Assembly: GCA_963791325.1 (NCBI GenBank)
Contig: CAWBRU010000011.1
Span: 1-64,000 of the forward strand
DNA length: 64,000 nucleotides
Direction: 5' to 3'
Source: JBEVJK01 sp963791325
GTDB taxonomy: Bacteria > Pseudomonadota > Alphaproteobacteria > Rhizobiales > Rhizobiaceae
The position numbers were made by a program, and so were the translations under genes. Shown piece after piece: positions 17,272 through 26,116 of the stretch (position 1 is the stretch's first letter; each line of letters starts with the position of its first letter). The notes under the pieces are model-generated. The model was not told the origin of the DNA and searched no databases. It saw only the letters and a program-made list of their open reading frames with translations.

Positions 17272-17871
17272 ATGACAGACAGAAGCGGATTGCCGAGGCG
17301 AGGCCTCGTCCTGGGAGGCCTGGCGTTTGCGCTGGCTGGGTGCATGCCTGCGGTGCGTCAAGCGACGGATGCGCTGGCGTTCGCCACGCCGGGCCGTCCC
17401 CGGCCCGATCCCCGTTTCAGACGCCAGCATGTCAGCTATGATGGCGGCGAGCCGGCGGGATCAATCGTCGTCGACACGTCCGACTTCTTTCTCTATGCGG
17501 TCGAGCCCGGCGGCCAGGCGACGCGCTACGGCGTCGCCGTCGGCGAGCAGGGCCTGACCCTCAAGGGCCGGGCCACGGTCGGCCGCAAGGCGGAGTGGCC
17601 GGCGTGGACGCCGACCGCCAGCATGATCAAGCGCAAGCCGCATCTGCTGGAATATGCCGGCGGGGTGGCGGGCGGCGAAAACAACCCGCTCGGGGCGCGC
17701 GCGCTCTATCTCTACCGCGGCAGTCAGGACACCATGTTCCGCATCCATGGCACCAACGCGCCCTGGCTGATCGGCTCGGCGGTGTCGAACGGCTGCATCC
17801 GGCTGACCAACGAGGACATCATCGATCTCTACGATCGGACCCCGCTCGGCACCAAAGTTCTGGTCATCTAG
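17272..17871 (+). CDS. L,D-transpeptidase (YkuD domain) lipoprotein
   Basis: This 199-residue envelope enzyme is expected to form 3-3 peptidoglycan cross-links or attach proteins to peptidoglycan. The N-terminus has twin arginines (LPRRGLVLGG) and a lipobox LAFALAGC with Cys24, suggesting a Tat- or Sec-exported lipoprotein. The YkuD domain ends with His159 (RIHGTNAP) and the catalytic SNGCIRL with Cys175. ATG 17272 follows a GGGGAAGGGG ribosome site and is preferred to the in-frame start 12 codons earlier. A second, shorter enzyme of this family lies at 55323-55772. Confidence 0.92.
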   Translation: MTDRSGLPRRGLVLGGLAFALAGCMPAVRQATDALAFATPGRPRPDPRFRRQHVSYDGGEPAGSIVVDTSDFFLYAVEPGGQATRYGVAVGEQGLTLKGRATVGRKAEWPAWTPTASMIKRKPHLLEYAGGVAGGENNPLGARALYLYRGSQDTMFRIHGTNAPWLIGSAVSNGCIRLTNEDIIDLYDRTPLGTKVLVI

Positions 17872-18034
17872 CCGTGCCGCGAGCTGCAATGATGTGCAAA
17901 ATCGGGCATCGGCCGCCCGGTCACAGCGCTCTCGCCGGTCATTGTGGCATTTCTGCACTAGTCGTGGATTGCTTGACGACTAATATGATGGACGTTGCTT
18001 TTTAGATTCTGCCCACTGGGAAAGGACTGCCGGG

Positions 18035-18178
18035 ATGAACAGAGTTCTCATCGCAATTGTTGCGGCATCGTTGGCGGCGTGTAGCCTGAGTGCCTGCGGA
18101 ACCATGGGGAAGGGTAAAGGTAAAGCCCCACCTCCGGTCGCCGAAGTCGCTCCGGCAGCTGCGCCCGTCTATAAGTAA
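18035..18178 (+). CDS. Small lipoprotein (47 residues)
   Basis: The frame encodes MNRVLIAIVAASLAACSLSA, then CGTMGKGKGKAPPP and a short acidic/Ala tail. It has a signal peptide with a lipobox (LSAC, Cys21), then a Gly-Lys and Pro-rich stretch. A good ribosome site (GGGAAAGGA) precedes ATG 18035. Small rhizobial lipoproteins with the CGT-GKGK pattern are common and are usually left without a function. A perfect 12-bp hairpin follows the stop codon. Confidence 0.75.
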   Translation: MNRVLIAIVAASLAACSLSACGTMGKGKGKAPPPVAEVAPAAAPVYK

Positions 18179-18187
18179 GACTTCCTC

Positions 18188-18217
18188 GTCGGTGGAGGCT
18201 CCAGGGCCTCCACCGAC
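18188..18217 (+). terminator. Strong hairpin after the small lipoprotein gene
   Basis: GTCGGTGGAGGC (18188-18199) pairs perfectly with GCCTCCACCGAC (18206-18217) around a 6-base loop. There is no T-run, so it could be an mRNA-stabilising 3' hairpin or a weak terminator rather than a classic intrinsic terminator. Confidence 0.6.
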
Positions 18218-18305
18218 AGGTCGGGTGGGGTGCACCCTCTTCTAGAGGTCGGTTCAAGCTCGGCTTGAACGATCTTTCATTTCGATTTGCTCCGGATCAT
18301 CTTCA

Positions 18306-19016
18306 ATGCCCTTAAGTGGTCGCCACACAACCTTGGCGCTGCTCGCGCTGTTCGTCGCGGGCTGCCAGGACAAGCCTCCTCAACCAAATTTCGTCTCCGC
18401 CTACAGCGACGGCAGCGTCGCGGTGATGGCGCCGTCGGTAACCGGCAACGCCGCCGCGTCCCCGTCGGTCAAGGCGATGGAGGCGCAGAACAACTATTAC
18501 ATCGAGTTTCGTGCCCGCTACGCGCTGAGCTATGGCCACACCTATGTCGTGTTCGGCCAGCTCAACAGCGCCGGGCAGGCGGTGAACCCGGAAGTCGCCG
18601 GCCTGCATCCGGCGTCGACCAACGAAGTCCCCTACGTTCTCGGCCACATCGTGCCCGTGCCGTCCGAAACCGGGTGGAGCGACGGCGATCTCGAGGAGGC
18701 GTACCGGTCGGCCAGCTGGCGCGTGATGCTCAACCAATCCGAGTTCAACCGTGTGGTCGGCTATATCCGCAAGCTGCAGGGAAGCTCGCCCGTCTGGCAG
18801 GCGTCGGTCTACAATTGCAATGCCTTTACCGGCGATATCGCCAAGTTCATGGGCTACAAGGTGCCGTCCAAATATCTGCGCCCACAGCAATTCGTCACCG
18901 AACTGCGCGAGTTGAACACGGGCTCGAACGCTTCTAACCGCAGCGCACTCAATCAGCCGGGCGGGTATTCCAGCACCCAGGCGATGCTGCAAACCGGTCG
19001 GGCTGCCCAGCCCTGA
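18306..19016 (+). CDS. Conserved lipoprotein of unknown function
   Basis: This 236-residue protein has a signal peptide with lipobox (LFVAGCQDK, Cys20). The body contains YGHTYVVFGQLN near residue 80 and YNCNAFTGDIAKFMG near residue 175. An HT...G followed by an NCN.F block about 95 residues later resembles circularly permuted papain-like (NlpC/LRAT-type) folds, where His and Cys are catalytic; this is only a resemblance. The C-terminal 35 residues are Ser/Asn/Gln-rich and probably disordered. Similar proteins occur across rhizobia without a known role. An envelope location is likely. Confidence 0.7.
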   Translation: MPLSGRHTTLALLALFVAGCQDKPPQPNFVSAYSDGSVAVMAPSVTGNAAASPSVKAMEAQNNYYIEFRARYALSYGHTYVVFGQLNSAGQAVNPEVAGLHPASTNEVPYVLGHIVPVPSETGWSDGDLEEAYRSASWRVMLNQSEFNRVVGYIRKLQGSSPVWQASVYNCNAFTGDIAKFMGYKVPSKYLRPQQFVTELRELNTGSNASNRSALNQPGGYSSTQAMLQTGRAAQP

Positions 19017-19091
19017 TCCGCTGGGCGTGATGAAGCCGGGCACCGGAGCCGCAGGCTGGCGCGGTGTCCATCGCAATGCCGGTGAGCCGCA

Positions 19092-19685
19092 ATGATGGTC
19101 ACGGCAGCTTCTGTCGGCAAGCTTCTCTGGGTGCTGGGCGTCGTCGCCTGGTACATCATCCGCTATCCGTTCGAGCGGCGGGCGAAGCGCGTGCCGATCG
19201 TCACCAACCGCCGGTCGCGTGCGGAGGCGCTCGCCCTGGCACTGGCGCTGATCGGGCTCGCGGTTCTGCCGGCGATTTATGTGGCGAGCGGTTTTCCGGC
19301 GCGCGCCGACTATCCGGCACACTGGTGGGCACTGCTCATCGGCGCGGTGTGCTATGTCGCCGCGCTGTGGCTGTTTCGCACCGCCCACAAGCTGCTCGGC
19401 CGCAACTGGTCGATCACGCTTGAGATCCGCGCCAAGCACGAGCTGATCGCCGATGGGCCATATGCCTTCGTCCGGCATCCGATGTACACCTCGTTCCTGC
19501 TGATGGCGCTCGGCCAGGCGTTTCTGCTGTCGAACTGGTTCGTCGGGCTGGCCGGCCTGATCGGCTTCGCCGCCTTCTTTCTCCTGCGCGTCCGGAAGGA
19601 GGAAAACATGATGCTGGAGAATTTCGGCCCCGCCTATCGCTCCTACATGCAGCGCACCAAGCGTATAGTCCCCTACATCTATTAA
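19092..19685 (+). CDS. Isoprenylcysteine carboxyl methyltransferase (ICMT) family membrane protein
   Basis: The 197-residue protein has four to five membrane segments and the ICMT/phospholipid methyltransferase signature. This comprises RHPMYTS starting at Arg128, the following GxxxxL helix, and the EE pair in RKEENMMLENFGPAYRSYM. Family members use S-adenosylmethionine to methylate a lipid-linked or small hydrophobic substrate; bacterial substrates are mostly unknown. Start ATG 19092 is immediately followed by a second ATG, and either may be used. It ends 11 bp before the next gene, so the two probably form an operon. Confidence 0.85.
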   Translation: MMVTAASVGKLLWVLGVVAWYIIRYPFERRAKRVPIVTNRRSRAEALALALALIGLAVLPAIYVASGFPARADYPAHWWALLIGAVCYVAALWLFRTAHKLLGRNWSITLEIRAKHELIADGPYAFVRHPMYTSFLLMALGQAFLLSNWFVGLAGLIGFAAFFLLRVRKEENMMLENFGPAYRSYMQRTKRIVPYIY

Positions 19686-19696
19686 GGGGCGCTGAG

Positions 19697-20453
19697 ATGC
19701 GAGGCCGGTCCATCAAATTGTCGCCCTCCCGGCGGCTCGTCTGCGACCTGATGCGGTTTTCCAAATCGGTGCCGCGGGTGGCCGTGCAGCGCAGGATGAA
19801 CCTGGCGCCGCTGGCGCAGGCGCGATCGTCTGCGGTCCGCCGGGTCTCGTGGACCGCGCTGATGGCCAAGGGCTATGCGCTGCTTGCCCTCGACGTGCCG
19901 GAGTTGCGCCGCGCCTATATCAAGCTGCCCTGGCCGCAGCTCTACGAGTATCAGTCGAGCGTCGCCTCGATTGCCCATGAGCGCGACCTCGAGGGCGAGC
20001 GCTCGGTGCTGGTCAACCTGGTCAAGCAGCCCGAGCGTCGATCGGTCGTCGGCCTTGAACTCGCTGATTGCCCAGGTCCGCTCACGCCCGGTGCTCGAGG
20101 TCAAGGATTTCAGGCAGGCGCTGCGGTTTGCCCGCCTGCCGGGCCCGGTGCGCTGGCTGTTGATGTGGCTCGGGCTGAATATCGGCCGGCAGCGGGCAAA
20201 CCGGTTCGGCACCTTCCAGCTCTCCGTCTATTCCGGGTTGGGCGCTGAGTCGCTCAACCCGCTGACGCCGCTGACGACCCTGCTCAATTACGGGCCGATC
20301 GACGAGCACGGCTTCGTCAACGTGCGCATCCACTACGATCACCGCGTCATGGATGGCGCTACGGTGGCGAGGGCGCTTGCCAAATTCGAGCAGATTCTCA
20401 ACGGCCCGGTGGCCGAGGAACTGGCCTCCGCGCCGGGCGAGCCCCAGCCATAG
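19697..20453 (+). pseudogene. 2-oxoacid dehydrogenase E2-like acyltransferase domain protein, frameshifted
   Basis: The coding sense begins at ATG 19697 after AAGGGG (MRGRSIKLSPSRRLVCDLM...) and changes frame between about 20040 and 20060, ending at 20453. The two parts join into one protein of about 251 residues. It resembles the catalytic domain of dihydrolipoamide acyltransferases: near the end it has IHYDHRVMDGATVARALAKF, which contains the catalytic DHRxxDG. The lipoyl and E1/E3-binding domains are absent, as in stand-alone relatives of chloramphenicol acetyltransferase fold. One extra base explains the break. The substrate is unknown. Confidence 0.75.
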
Positions 20454-20490
20454 GCATCGGGCGGCGCCGGCCCGAGCGCCCGGCTGTCGC

Positions 20491-20793
20491 TCAGTTGCCG
20501 CCGAATTGGCGGGCGCTGATGCACTTCTCCACCTTGCAATTGTCCGTGTCGGCGACGGCAATCTGCTCCACCGCGGTGCTGTCGCCACGCTGGCAAAACG
20601 AGCCATCCTCGACGAACCGGTCGTAGAGCACGCTGCCGGTCTGGCCGCGCCGGTAGAGGATCGCCACACCATCGCGCTCGAGCGCCCGATGAACTTCGGT
20701 GCATGACATGTCCTTGACCAGATAGCGGACGATCGCATCAGCCTCGGAACAGCAAAGGCAAAGCACAAACGCGACAGCAAGCCTAAGCGTCAT
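20491..20793 (-). CDS. Small secreted cysteine-containing protein
   Basis: The 100-residue protein has a hydrophobic N-terminal segment with cysteines (MTLRLAVAFVLCLCCSEADA), probably a signal peptide, and a body with four Cys (in MSCTEV, SFCQRG, DNCKV and EKCISA) that could form two disulphides. No catalytic motif or known family is recognised, though such small exported Cys proteins are frequent in rhizobia. It converges on the acyltransferase-like gene, ending 38 bp from it. Confidence 0.65.
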   Translation of the reverse strand: MTLRLAVAFVLCLCCSEADAIVRYLVKDMSCTEVHRALERDGVAILYRRGQTGSVLYDRFVEDGSFCQRGDSTAVEQIAVADTDNCKVEKCISARQFGGN

Positions 20794-21008
20794 TCTGTTT
20801 TGTTCCAGCGATAGTTCAAGAGTCTTGGCATCGCGACAATTATACCATTCGCTTCACGGAGCAAAGACCATCGTGATGCGCTCGGCTGCCTCCGTCCGGC
20901 CCGGGGCTGCGCGGACGGAAAATGACTTCCCTAAGCTCAGCCGCAAGCTTAGCTTGCATTAGACCCATCTGATCGATGGGCTTGTCAAATCCTGGGAAGG
21001 TGCGGACC

Positions 21009-22594
21009 ATGGGATACGGAAGGGTTTTGCGCGGGTTGGCCGCGGCGGCAAGCTGCCTGGTTCTCGGCTCGGTGTCGGCCGGCCATGCTCAAGAGGCGGC
21101 GAAGCCGAACATCCTCGTCATCTTCGGCGACGACATCGGGCAGACCGAACATTCAGCGCCTATAGCCATGGGCTGGTGGGCTACACGGACGCCCGAACAT
21201 CGACCGCATCGCCAAGGAAGGCATGATGTTCACCGACTACTATGCGCGAGAACAGCTGCACGGCCGGCCGTTCGACCTTCATCACCGGCCAGGTCTGCCT
21301 GCGCACCGGCCTGTGCAAGGTCGGCATCCCCGGCGCGCCGGTCGGCCTGCAGGACCGCGACATCACGATCGCCCAGGCGCTCAAGCCGCTCGGCTACGCC
21401 ACCGGCCAGTTCGGCAAGAACCATCTCGGCGACCGCGACGAGTACCTGCCGACCAAGCACGGCTTCGACGAGTTCTTCGGCAACCTCTACCACCTCAATG
21501 CCGAGGAGGAGCCGGAACGGCCCTATTGGCCCAAGGACGAGCCGGACTTCGTCAAGGCAACTCGCCGCGCGGCGTGCTCCACGCGTCCGCCGACGGCAAG
21601 ATCGAGGACACCGGCCCGCTCAACCGCAAGCGCATGGAGACGATCGACGACGAAACGACCGCCGCCGCGATCGACTTCATGAAGCGCCAGGCACAAGGCC
21701 GGCAAGCCGTTCTTCACCTGGATGAACACCACCCGCATGCATGTCTTCACCCATGTGCGCGATTCGATGCGCGGGCAGAGCGGCATGCCGGGCAATGAAT
21801 ATGCCGACGGCATGATCGAGCATGACGGCGACGTCGGCAAGCTGCTGAAGGCGCTCGACGACCTCGGCATCGCCGACAACACCATCGTCGTCTACACGAC
21901 CGACAACGGCCCCAATCAGTGGTCCTGGCCGGACGCCGCGACGACGCCGTTCCGCAGCGAGAAGGACACCAACTGGGAAGGCGCGTTCCGCGTGCCGGCG
22001 ATGATCCGCTGGCCGGGGCATATCAAGGCCGGGCGAGGTCTCCAACGAGATGGTGTCGGGCCTCGACTGGTTCCCGACCCTGGTGGCGGCGGCCGGCGAT
22101 GCCGACGTCAAGGACCAGCTGCTCAAGGGCACCAGCCTCGGCGGCACGCAGTTCAAGGTGCATCTCGACGGCTACAACCAGCTCGACTACCTGACCGGCA
22201 AGTCGCCGAAATCGGCACGCAGCGATTTCTACTACTTCAACGACGACGGCGATCTGGTCGCCTACCGCTACGACGACTGGAAGATCGTGTTCTGCGAGCA
22301 GCGCGAGCCGGGCGGCTTCGTGGTCTGGGCAAACCCGTTCACCTGCTTGCGGGTGCCGAAGCTGTTCAACCTGCGCATGGACCCGTACGAGCGCGCCGAC
22401 ATCGTTTCGGACCAGTATTACGATTGGCTGGCCAAGAACGCCTATCTGATCGCAATACGGCGTTTGGCGCGTGGCGCCGTTCCTGCAGACGTTCAAGGAG
22501 TATCCCGCCCAGCCAGCGCTCGGCCAGCTTCAGCGTCGACCAGATGATCGAGGCCATGCAGCGGTCGCTGTCCGAGAATGGCGCCGGCAAGTAG
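21009..22594 (+). pseudogene. Type I sulfatase (arylsulfatase), interrupted by about ten single-base indels
   Basis: Putting the frames together gives a complete secreted sulfatase of about 525 residues. It has a signal peptide, NILVIFGDDIGQT, the formylglycine site in ENSCTAGRSTF (Cys converted to formylglycine by FGE), GKNHLGD, TTDNGPNQWSW, and a C-terminal end in SENGAGK. Sulfatases hydrolyse sulfate esters. By following the conserved protein I place frame changes near 21147, 21154, 21188, 21194, 21246, 21555 (a deletion), 21697, 22033, 22453 and 22509. The net shift agrees with the stop at 22594. There are no other lesions, so sequence errors or very recent decay are both possible. The 3' end overlaps the moxR start by 17 bp, which implies one operon with the Bat genes. 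Confidence 0.85.
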
Positions 22595-23604
22595 CTCGAC
22601 CGCGCCGGATGCTGCTGCGTCGGCCGACCGAGCGCGTGCGGACGTGCTCGCGCTCGGCCAGCGCATCAATGCTTCGGTGATCGGCCAGGCGGCGATGGTC
22701 GAGCGCCTGCTGCTCGGCCTCCTGGCCGACGGACATCTGCTCGTCGAAGGCCTGCCTGGGCTGGCCAAGACCCGGGCGATCAAGACGCTCGCCCGGCATC
22801 TCGACGCCAAGCTCTCCCGCGTCCAGTTCACGCCGGACCTGCTGCCCTCCGACATTACCGGCTCGGAGATTTATCTCAGCGACGGCGGCAAGGGCGACGT
22901 TCCAGTTTCAGCAGGGCCCGGTCTTCGCCAACCTCGTGCTCGCCGACGAGATCAACCGAGCCCCGGCCAAGGTGCAGTCGGCGCTGCTCGAAGCGATGGA
23001 GGAGCGCCAGGTGACGGTCGGCGGCGAGAGCCGGCCGCTGCCCGAACTGTTCCTGGTCATGGCGACGCAGAACCCGATCGAACAGGAAGGTACCTACCCG
23101 CTGCCCGAGGCTCAGCTCGACCGGTTCCTGATGCATATCGAGGTGACCTATCCGGATGAAGCGTCGGAGGCCGCCATCGTGCGCCTGGTCCGCGGCGAGG
23201 AGAGCGCTGCGCATGCCAAGAGCGGCGCGGCGGCCGAGGCCAGGCTGCCGCAGGACAGCATCTTTTCGGCGCGCCGGCAGATCGCCGCGGTCACCGTCGC
23301 GCAACCGGTCGAGAACTATATCGTCGCGCTGGTCTTCGCCACGCGCGCCCCCGTCAAGGTCGACGCGGAGCTCGGCAAATGGCTCGAGTTCGGCGTCAGC
23401 CCGCGCGCCTCGATCGCGCTCGACAAAGTGTCGCGCGCCTATGCCTGGCTGAACGGGCGCGACTATGTCACGCCCGACGACGTCAAGGCGATCGTTCACG
23501 ACGTGTTCCGCCACCGGCTGATTCTGTCCTATGACGCGCATGCGGCCGGCACCACGGCCGACCAGGTCATCGACCGCCTGGTCGACCAGGTGGCGGTCGC
23601 CTGA
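22578..23604 (+). pseudogene. MoxR family AAA+ ATPase, one frameshift
   Basis: The ATG at 22578 opens a frame with Walker A GLPGLAKT (from Gly58) and SRVQFTPDLLPSDITGSEIY. The frame then changes near 22899, where GAC-G-TTC replaces the expected GAC-TTC, and continues with FANLVLADEINRAPAKVQSA (Walker B), MATQNPIEQEGTYPLPEAQ (sensor I) and a C-terminal helical lid. The product is about 341 residues, normal for MoxR. MoxR ATPases work as chaperones with VWA-domain proteins encoded beside them, as here, to insert metals or mature partner proteins. The start overlaps the sulfatase end. Confidence 0.9.
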
Positions 23605-23614
23605 GGCCCCCGCG

Positions 23615-24618
23615 ATGGCACGATCGCTCTCGGCCCGGGCGCGCGCGACAGGCATCGTTCGCGCCGGGGTTGCAGCGGATGGAAGCAGCAACGTTCATGT
23701 CAGGGTCGCCGATCTGGTCGCGCTCGAGGCCGCCGTGCACGGTCCTCGGACTGTGGGCGAAGCAGCCGGTGTCACCAGCTGCTCGCCGGCCGTCATCCCT
23801 CGCGGGTGCGGGGCCGCGGCCTGGCCTTCGAGGAGCTGCGCGCCTATGTCGCCGGCGACGACATCCGCAGCATCGACTGGCGGGTGACGGCCCGGACCGG
23901 CAAGCCGTTCGTGCGGGTCTACAGCGAGGAGAAGGACCGGCCGGCGCTGATCCTCGTCGATCAGCGCATCAACATGTTCTTCGGCAGCCGGCTGGCGATG
24001 AAGTCGGTCGCGGCGGCCAAAGTGGCGGCGCTCGTCGCCTGGCGCATCCTGACCGTCGGCGACCGGGTCGGCGGCCTCGTGTTCAACGATGCCGCGATCG
24101 AGGAGACCAAACCGCACCGCAGCCGCGCTGCCGTGATCGACCTGGCGACGCGCATCGCCGCCATGAACGCTCGATTGTCGGTCGAGCAAGAGGTCGCGGC
24201 TGGCAAAGGCCAGCTCGACCGAGCGCTCGAGCGGGCGGTCGCGCAGGCCGGCCACGACCATCTGGTGGTGGTGATCAGCGATTTCGACGGCCACACGGCA
24301 GCGACCCGGGATCGGCTGCTGGCGCTGACGGCCAGCAACGATGTGCTGGCCGTGCTCGTCTATGACCCGTTCCTGCTCGAGCTGCCCGAGCGCGGCGAGG
24401 TGGTCATCACCGGGGGCCGGCGCCAGGCCTCGCTCAGCCTCGGCCGCGGCGGTCCGCGTCATGCGATTGCCGGCTTTGCCCAGGCGCGGGGACGCGAACT
24501 GCTCGCCTGGCAGCAGGAGCTCGGGCTGCCGATGTTCCCGGTTTCGGCCGCCGAGGACGTCGTGCCGCAGATGCGCTCGGTGATGGAGCGGCTGAGATGG
24601 CAAGTCGGGCGTCGCTGA
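23615..24618 (+). pseudogene. DUF58 (VWA-like) protein of the MoxR operon, two frameshifts
   Basis: The coding sense starts at ATG 23615 (MARSLSARARATGIVRAG). It shifts near 23743 and again near 23779 and then runs cleanly to 24618. The DUF58 core is clear: RVRGRGLAFEELRAYVAGDD, then IRSIDWRVTARTGKPFVRVY, then LILVDQR and VVVISDFDG near the end. DUF58 proteins are VWA-fold relatives that accompany MoxR. Both breaks are explained by one extra C each (GGT-C-CTC and TCA-C-CAG). The start lies 10 bp after the moxR stop and the stop precedes the next ATG by 3 bp, so it is part of one operon. Confidence 0.85.
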
Positions 24619-24621
24619 GCC

Positions 24622-25131
24622 ATGGAGCCGCCGACGCCGACCGGTACGGAACTCGAAGCCGCGTTGGCGCCGCTTGCCGACCTGGTCCTGCCGCCTCCGG
24701 TCGGCTGGTGGCCGCAGACCTGGGGCTGGGCGGTCCTGGCGCTCGCCCTGGCGCTGCTCGCCGGACTGGCCGCCTGGCGCTGGCTGGCGGTGCGACGCCG
24801 CAACCGCTACCGGCGCCAGGCCCTGGCGCGGCTGGTCGAGCTTGCCGCCCAGCGGGCCGACAAGGCCGGCGCCGTGCTCGGCATGGTCGAACTTTTGAAG
24901 CGTACTGCACTTGCCGCCTGGCCGCGAACGGCGGTGGCCGAGCTGGCCGGGGCGGAGTGGCTGGCCTTTCTCGAGGCGCATGGCGGCGGCACGCGGATCG
25001 TGCCGAGGGTCGCGTCCCTGCTCGACGATGCCGAATACCGGCCGCGCGGCGCGCAGCTCGATGACGCCGCCTTCAGTGAGTTGGTCGCGACCTGCCGCAG
25101 CTGGATAGAGAACCACCGTGTACCAGCTTGA
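24622..25131 (+). CDS. DUF4381 membrane protein of the MoxR-Bat operon
   Basis: The 169-residue protein has the family start PLADLVLPPPVGWWPQTWGW, then one transmembrane helix (about residues 34-55), a basic stretch RRRNRYRRQA, and a cytoplasmic helical part containing LLKRTALAAWPR and AELAGAEWLAFL. DUF4381 proteins occur only with MoxR/VWA operons and are thought to be part of the same membrane complex. The next gene starts inside it at GTG 25118 (14-bp overlap). Confidence 0.9.
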   Translation: MEPPTPTGTELEAALAPLADLVLPPPVGWWPQTWGWAVLALALALLAGLAAWRWLAVRRRNRYRRQALARLVELAAQRADKAGAVLGMVELLKRTALAAWPRTAVAELAGAEWLAFLEAHGGGTRIVPRVASLLDDAEYRPRGAQLDDAAFSELVATCRSWIENHRVPA

Positions 25132-26116
25132 CTATCCCTGGCTGCTTGCTTTGCTGCCCCTGCCGCTTGCCGCCTGGTGGCTGCTGCCGCCATTTCGCCA
25201 GGCCACCAGCGCGCTGCGGATCCCGTTCTTCAACGAGGTGCTGAAAGCCGCCGGGCTGGAGGCGCGCGACGGCGCTGAGATCGCCAGCGCGAGCCGCATC
25301 GGACGGGCCGTCGATTCGGTCTGCTGGGCGTTGCTGGTGCTGGCGCTCTGCCGGCCGCAATATGTCGAGCCGCCGCTGGTCAAGGTCGAGCCCGAGCGCG
25401 ATCTGCTGCTGGCGATCGACCTGTCGCAGTCCATGGATACCGCCGATTTCCTCGATCCCTCCGGGGCAAGGAAAAGCCGGGTCGAGGCGGTACGCGCAGT
25501 GGTCGCCGATTTCGTCGGGCGCCGGCCGGGCGACCGCATCGGGGTGATCGCGTTCGGCGATGCGCCTTATCCGCTCGCCCCGTTCACGCTCGACCATGCC
25601 ACCGTCCAGGCGATCCTGGCGGGAGTGCTGCCGGGAATCGCCGGGCCCCGCACCGCGCTGGGCGACGCCATCGGCCTCGCCATCAAGATGTTCTCGTCGA
25701 GCTCCGCGCCCGACAAGGTGCTGATCGTGCTTACCGACGGCAACGACACGGCCAGCAAGATGCAGCCCGCCGAGGCTGCCGGGATCGCCAAGGAGAACGG
25801 CATCGTCGTCCATACCGTGGGCATCGGCGATCCCCAAGCCGCCGGCGAGGACAAGCTCGACCAAGACGTGCTGCAGAAGATCGCGTCGGCCACCGGCGGC
25901 CGCTATTTTTTCGGCCAGGACCAGTCCGAGCTCGCCGCCATCTACCGGGTGCTCGATCAGATCACTCCGGCCAATCAGCAGACGCTGTCCTGGCGTCCCA
26001 AGATCGAGCTCTTCCATTATCCGCTCGGCTTGGCGGTGGTCGTGCTTGCGCTCTACCATCTCGCCGCCTGGGCTGCTGCCGCGCTCGGCCGGCGCGCGAC
26101 GGTGCCGGCGCGATGA
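25118..26116 (+). CDS. VWA domain membrane protein (BatA-like)
   Basis: The 332-residue protein has an N-terminal hydrophobic anchor (YPWLLALLPLPLAAWWLLPP), a second helix at about 65-80, a VWA domain (about 95-285) and a C-terminal helix. The MIDAS metal site is intact: DLSQSMD with Asp101, Ser103 and Ser105, and the distal TDGNDTAS with Asp207. GTG 25118 is the start; it lies within the DUF4381 gene and no ATG is suitably placed. BatA-type proteins interact with MoxR, BatB and BatD in the envelope; in other bacteria they affect stress tolerance, but the exact function is unknown. Confidence 0.9.
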   Translation: MYQLDYPWLLALLPLPLAAWWLLPPFRQATSALRIPFFNEVLKAAGLEARDGAEIASASRIGRAVDSVCWALLVLALCRPQYVEPPLVKVEPERDLLLAIDLSQSMDTADFLDPSGARKSRVEAVRAVVADFVGRRPGDRIGVIAFGDAPYPLAPFTLDHATVQAILAGVLPGIAGPRTALGDAIGLAIKMFSSSSAPDKVLIVLTDGNDTASKMQPAEAAGIAKENGIVVHTVGIGDPQAAGEDKLDQDVLQKIASATGGRYFFGQDQSELAAIYRVLDQITPANQQTLSWRPKIELFHYPLGLAVVVLALYHLAAWAAAALGRRATVPAR

